NCBI GenBank assembly: GCA_001247695.2
Contig: LGRX02003696.1
Span: forward strand, 1 to 30,687
Origin: Cymbomonas tetramitiformis
Lineage: Eukaryota > Chlorophyta > Pyramimonadophyceae > Pyramimonadales > Pyramimonadaceae
Direction: 5' to 3'
Length of the DNA stretch: 30,687 nt
Shown: positions 29,823-30,687 of the stretch, in pieces
Layout of the letters: each line of letters begins with the position of its first letter
How positions within the stretch are numbered: the stretch's first letter is position 1
Position numbers and translations under genes: made by a program
The notes under the pieces: model-generated
Told to the model about the DNA's origin: nothing
The model's database searches: none
Seen by the model: only the letters and a program-made list of their open reading frames with translations

Positions 29823-29960
29823 GTGGATATATACATACATCACCTCATTATTATGTACAGAAATAATACATGTACAATATATAGAGATATATCATATTAT
29901 ATATATCACACACACACTCAGCCAGTTGAAGGTATTTTGGTGTTGTGTTTTGTTTTATAG
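29823..29960 (+). other. Probable 138-nt intron before gag
   Basis: AAG|GTGGAT at the left and TTTTGTTTTATAG|ATG at the right, with a pyrimidine-rich end. Similarity between repeats A and B stops a few bases after this donor. The donor is not a strong one, so an unspliced leader is also possible. Confidence 0.45.
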
Positions 29961-30687
29961 ATGGCAGAAGAACCAGATATTCCAGCTATCAATGCAGATC
30001 CGTCTACATGGTTCTTTGATATCTTAGGCTCTTACGATGCCTACAGTCGGTTCAAGATACCCAAATGGCTCACTAGTTATGATAATACCCAGACCAGATT
30101 CGATGAGATAGGGTACTTCGATAATATCAGTCGCATGAGACCCGACATGAGCAGATATAGAGATCCTGAGTCAGAACCACAGGAACCAGACGAAGAGTAT
30201 ACAGAGGATCGTGCTCCAGCAGTTTTCACAGACCCTGATGATGGTCCAGTGCCAGCACCAGCTCCATCCGCATTAGTTCCAAAGGTGAAAATGACTCCAC
30301 CTAAGGAATATAAGGCAGGACAGGATGCTGAAATTTGGTTGGAAACAGTGGATAGATACTTTCAGTTCACTTATCCAGGAGTACCAGACAAGGACATTAT
30401 CACAGTATTCCTGACACTCATACAGAACAACGACCGACATTATTTTCAGGTCGTGGCAAAACAACCAGATGCCACGTATGAGAAAATCAGAAGGACTTTC
30501 CTCAGTCAGTTTGGCAACCCCCATAAAAGATCAGTAGCCAAAAAGCATCTTATGGCGCTGAATCAAGGGAACCAGACTTTCTCAGATTATCTACGCACGT
30601 TCACATCACTGGCTGCATTAGCATCAGTTTGATCTGGATGATGTGTTGATAAAGGACAGATTCATCAGCAATATATGGATTCTGATC
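29961..30687 (+). CDS. gag: Ty3-type Gag, 5' part, frameshifted and cut by the window edge
   Basis: ATG at 29961 directly after an acceptor-like TTTATAG. The N-terminus is acidic (EEPDIPAINADP). Residues about 115-223 match the Ty3/Gypsy Gag core: PKEYKAGQDAEIWL, YFQFTYPGVPDKD, NDRHYFQVVA, YEKIRRTFLSQFG, GNQTFSDYLRTFTSLA. The frame stops with TGA at 30630-30632, while the next frame continues the expected family pattern to the window end. This is one extra or two missing bases, or a programmed shift; I saw no convincing shift signal. Known: this Gag type forms the nucleocapsid. It is AT-richer than the pol at 1-4900, so it belongs to a different element. Confidence 0.85.

Larger units (their letters stand above)
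22844..29829 (+). mobile_element. Repeat B: giant LTR-like sequence, plus orientation, interrupted by element 2
   Basis: Starts TGTCAGGG at 22844 and mirrors repeat A to 29829. Length without element 2 is about 3.6 kb. It ends with a promoter module, followed by an intron-like stretch and a gag gene at 29961, which is why it is read as a 5' LTR. If so it is several times longer than most LTRs. The 3' terminus is not certain: similarity between A and B ends at GGTGGATA, not at a CA. Confidence 0.7.

Noticed and set aside
22844..29829. A and B as arms of one foldback DNA transposon
   Set aside because: The gag gene directly after the promoter end of B fits an LTR better, and a third copy (C) shares only the outer end.

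Overview
The window is eukaryotic nuclear DNA dominated by transposable elements, with one recognisable host gene. Evidence for a eukaryote is a Ty3/Gypsy chromovirus pol, LTR elements with 5-bp target duplications, hAT elements with 8-bp target duplications, and a spliced ALG13 gene with GT-AG introns of 104-569 nt. The C-terminal ALG13 motif (PYTPG) and the methyltransferase-bearing retrotransposon suggest an alga or other protist, but the species cannot be fixed from the sequence.

Layout. 1-5797 (+): the 3' part of a Ty3/Gypsy chromovirus. It has RT, RNase H, an inserted Dam-type DNA adenine methyltransferase, a DD35E integrase, a chromodomain, and a C-terminal DNA cytosine-type methyltransferase, followed by a polypurine tract and a likely 3' LTR carrying TATGACAG minisatellites. 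5798-9123: AT-rich sequence with a promoter module on the minus strand, a 1.1-kb foldback structure built from palindromes, and two exon-like stretches of unknown function. 9124-16439 (-) and 22844-29829 (+): two inverted copies (A and B) of one very long LTR-like sequence, about 3.6-3.7 kb without insertions. B is followed by an intron-like stretch and a Ty3-type gag that breaks at the right edge. Each arm carries a different member of a small gag-only LTR family: element 1 at 11909-15488 in A, element 2 at 22968-26349 in B. Each arm is the empty site for the other's insertion, so both insertions and their target duplications can be read directly. 16440-22843: the spacer between the arms. It contains a 1.36-kb hAT element with a LINE-like fragment inside, the minus-strand ALG13 gene (19412-20983), a 273-bp hAT MITE, and a third, older fragment of the A/B LTR (C).

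How it works together. The pol element could mobilise itself and carries two DNA-modification domains, so it may write its own methylation marks; this is inference. The two gag-only elements have no visible protease, integrase or RT and must rely on other elements for replication. Their Gag proteins share a core motif, a CCHC-type knuckle and an unusual C-terminal membrane-like segment. Order of events from the sequence: C is oldest, A and B differ by about 3% where compared, and elements 1 and 2 are youngest (their LTR pairs are nearly identical).
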